This document shows positions 63,731 to 64,000 of a stretch of DNA of 64,000 nt, in pieces. The notes under the pieces are model-generated. The model saw nothing but the letters and a program-made list of their open reading frames with translations, was not told where the DNA came from and did not search any database. The DNA lies in NCBI RefSeq assembly GCF_017310505.1, contig NZ_CP065957.1, positions 1,302,001-1,366,000 on the forward strand. The letters run 5' to 3'. The DNA is from Methylacidiphilum caldifontis. Lineage in GTDB: Bacteria > Verrucomicrobiota > Verrucomicrobiia > Methylacidiphilales > Methylacidiphilaceae. Both the position numbers and the translations under genes were made by a program. Positions within the stretch are counted from its first letter, which is position 1, and each line of letters begins with the position of its first letter.

Positions 63731-64000
63731 TCAAACATCTAATTCAATATCATCTCCTGTTTTTGTACAGGGATAGGCCTTGACTCCTCTTGTCGCGGGC
63801 CCACAGAGTACTTCTCCGGTTTTAAGATTAAACCGAGCTCCATGCCACGGACATTCCACTTCGCCGTTTTCAATAAAACCCTCACTCAAGGGCCCTCCCT
63901 CATGAGGACAAGTATCATCCAAGGCAAAATATTCCCCTTTATAACAAAATAGGGCAATTTTTTTTCCTTGCAGATCAAAACACTTTCCTCCCCCTTCGGG
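63731..64000 (-). CDS. Rieske [2Fe-2S] protein, N-terminus cut by window edge
   Basis: The minus strand is open for 89 codons from the right edge to a stop at 63731-63733; its true start lies outside the window. The cluster-binding motif is complete: CPHEGGPLSEGF and CPWHGARFNLKTGEVLCGPA (Cys-x-His, 17 residues, Cys-x-x-His). The short form with GPATRGVKAYPC resembles NirD-like or ferredoxin components of dioxygenases, which pass electrons in the cytoplasm. The partner enzyme is not visible. Confidence 0.88.
   Translation of the reverse strand, partial: PEGGGKCFDLQGKKIALFCYKGEYFALDDTCPHEGGPLSEGFIENGEVECPWHGARFNLKTGEVLCGPATRGVKAYPCTKTGDDIELDV

Overview
The window looks like a chromosomal segment of a thermoacidophilic verrucomicrobial methanotroph (Methylacidiphilum-like). 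The grounds are a clustered haoA-haoB hydroxylamine dehydrogenase locus, a CcsA-type cytochrome c maturation gene, a futalosine-pathway menaquinone gene, DUF5069 and DUF971 proteins, a Tol-Pal system and an AT-rich compact gene layout. No rRNA or pmoCAB operon is present, so the genus is an inference. No tRNA, rRNA or CRISPR array was recognised.

Layout. 1-10.8 kb: mostly minus-strand housekeeping genes (pyruvate kinase-like fragment, rmlA-rmlB, ribE, an SDR, a ComEC protein, a rhodanese-DUF5069 protein, mnmG), with one plus-strand methyltransferase. A perfect 16-bp parS-type palindrome lies inside mnmG. The 492-bp AT-rich space between divergent mnmG and dnaB carries clustered DnaA-box-like TTATCC motifs and is a candidate replication origin. 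11-15.4 kb: dnaB, thiG, mqnD and an AcuC-like deacetylase. 15.5-17.0 kb: a GC-rich, decayed IS605-type element. 17-20.3 kb: cytochrome c, thrB, a rhomboid protease and nadC. 20.5-22.4 kb: a DUF4388 / small GTPase / roadblock module. 22.4-29.2 kb: the F1Fo ATP synthase operon atpBEFHAGDC, with two strong hairpins between atpB and atpE. 29-34.3 kb: a DUF971 protein, tilS, a pseudouridine synthase, argH and ccsA.

34.5-36.2 kb: a second IS605-type element with a dead tnpA but an intact TnpB (RuvC D-E-D and zinc ribbon present) and a classical right-end hairpin, so it could still encode an RNA-guided nuclease. 36.3-39.1 kb: ribBA, two unknown exported proteins (one with a caspase-like His/Cys pattern) and a 173-bp solo right end of the first IS. 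39.1-42.9 kb: a ydbL-like lipoprotein, haoA (nine haem motifs, with a fused N-terminal cytochrome c domain) and haoB.

43-64 kb: an unknown protein, a Nudix hydrolase, hemolysin III, an AttH / FtsX-type permease / LolD-like ATPase / CHASE2 operon, a J-domain-like protein, the Tol-Pal operon (tolQ, tolR, tolA/tonB-like, tolB, pal), rarA, a Bat-type aerotolerance cluster (VWA, small exported protein, BatD-TPR-SH3), a glycosyltransferase-like protein and a Rieske protein cut by the right edge.

The genes are closely packed, with many operons and several 1-45 nt overlaps. The insertion-sequence DNA is visibly more GC-rich than the host genes. All functional calls come from reading motifs and overall similarity to known families. 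No database search was run.
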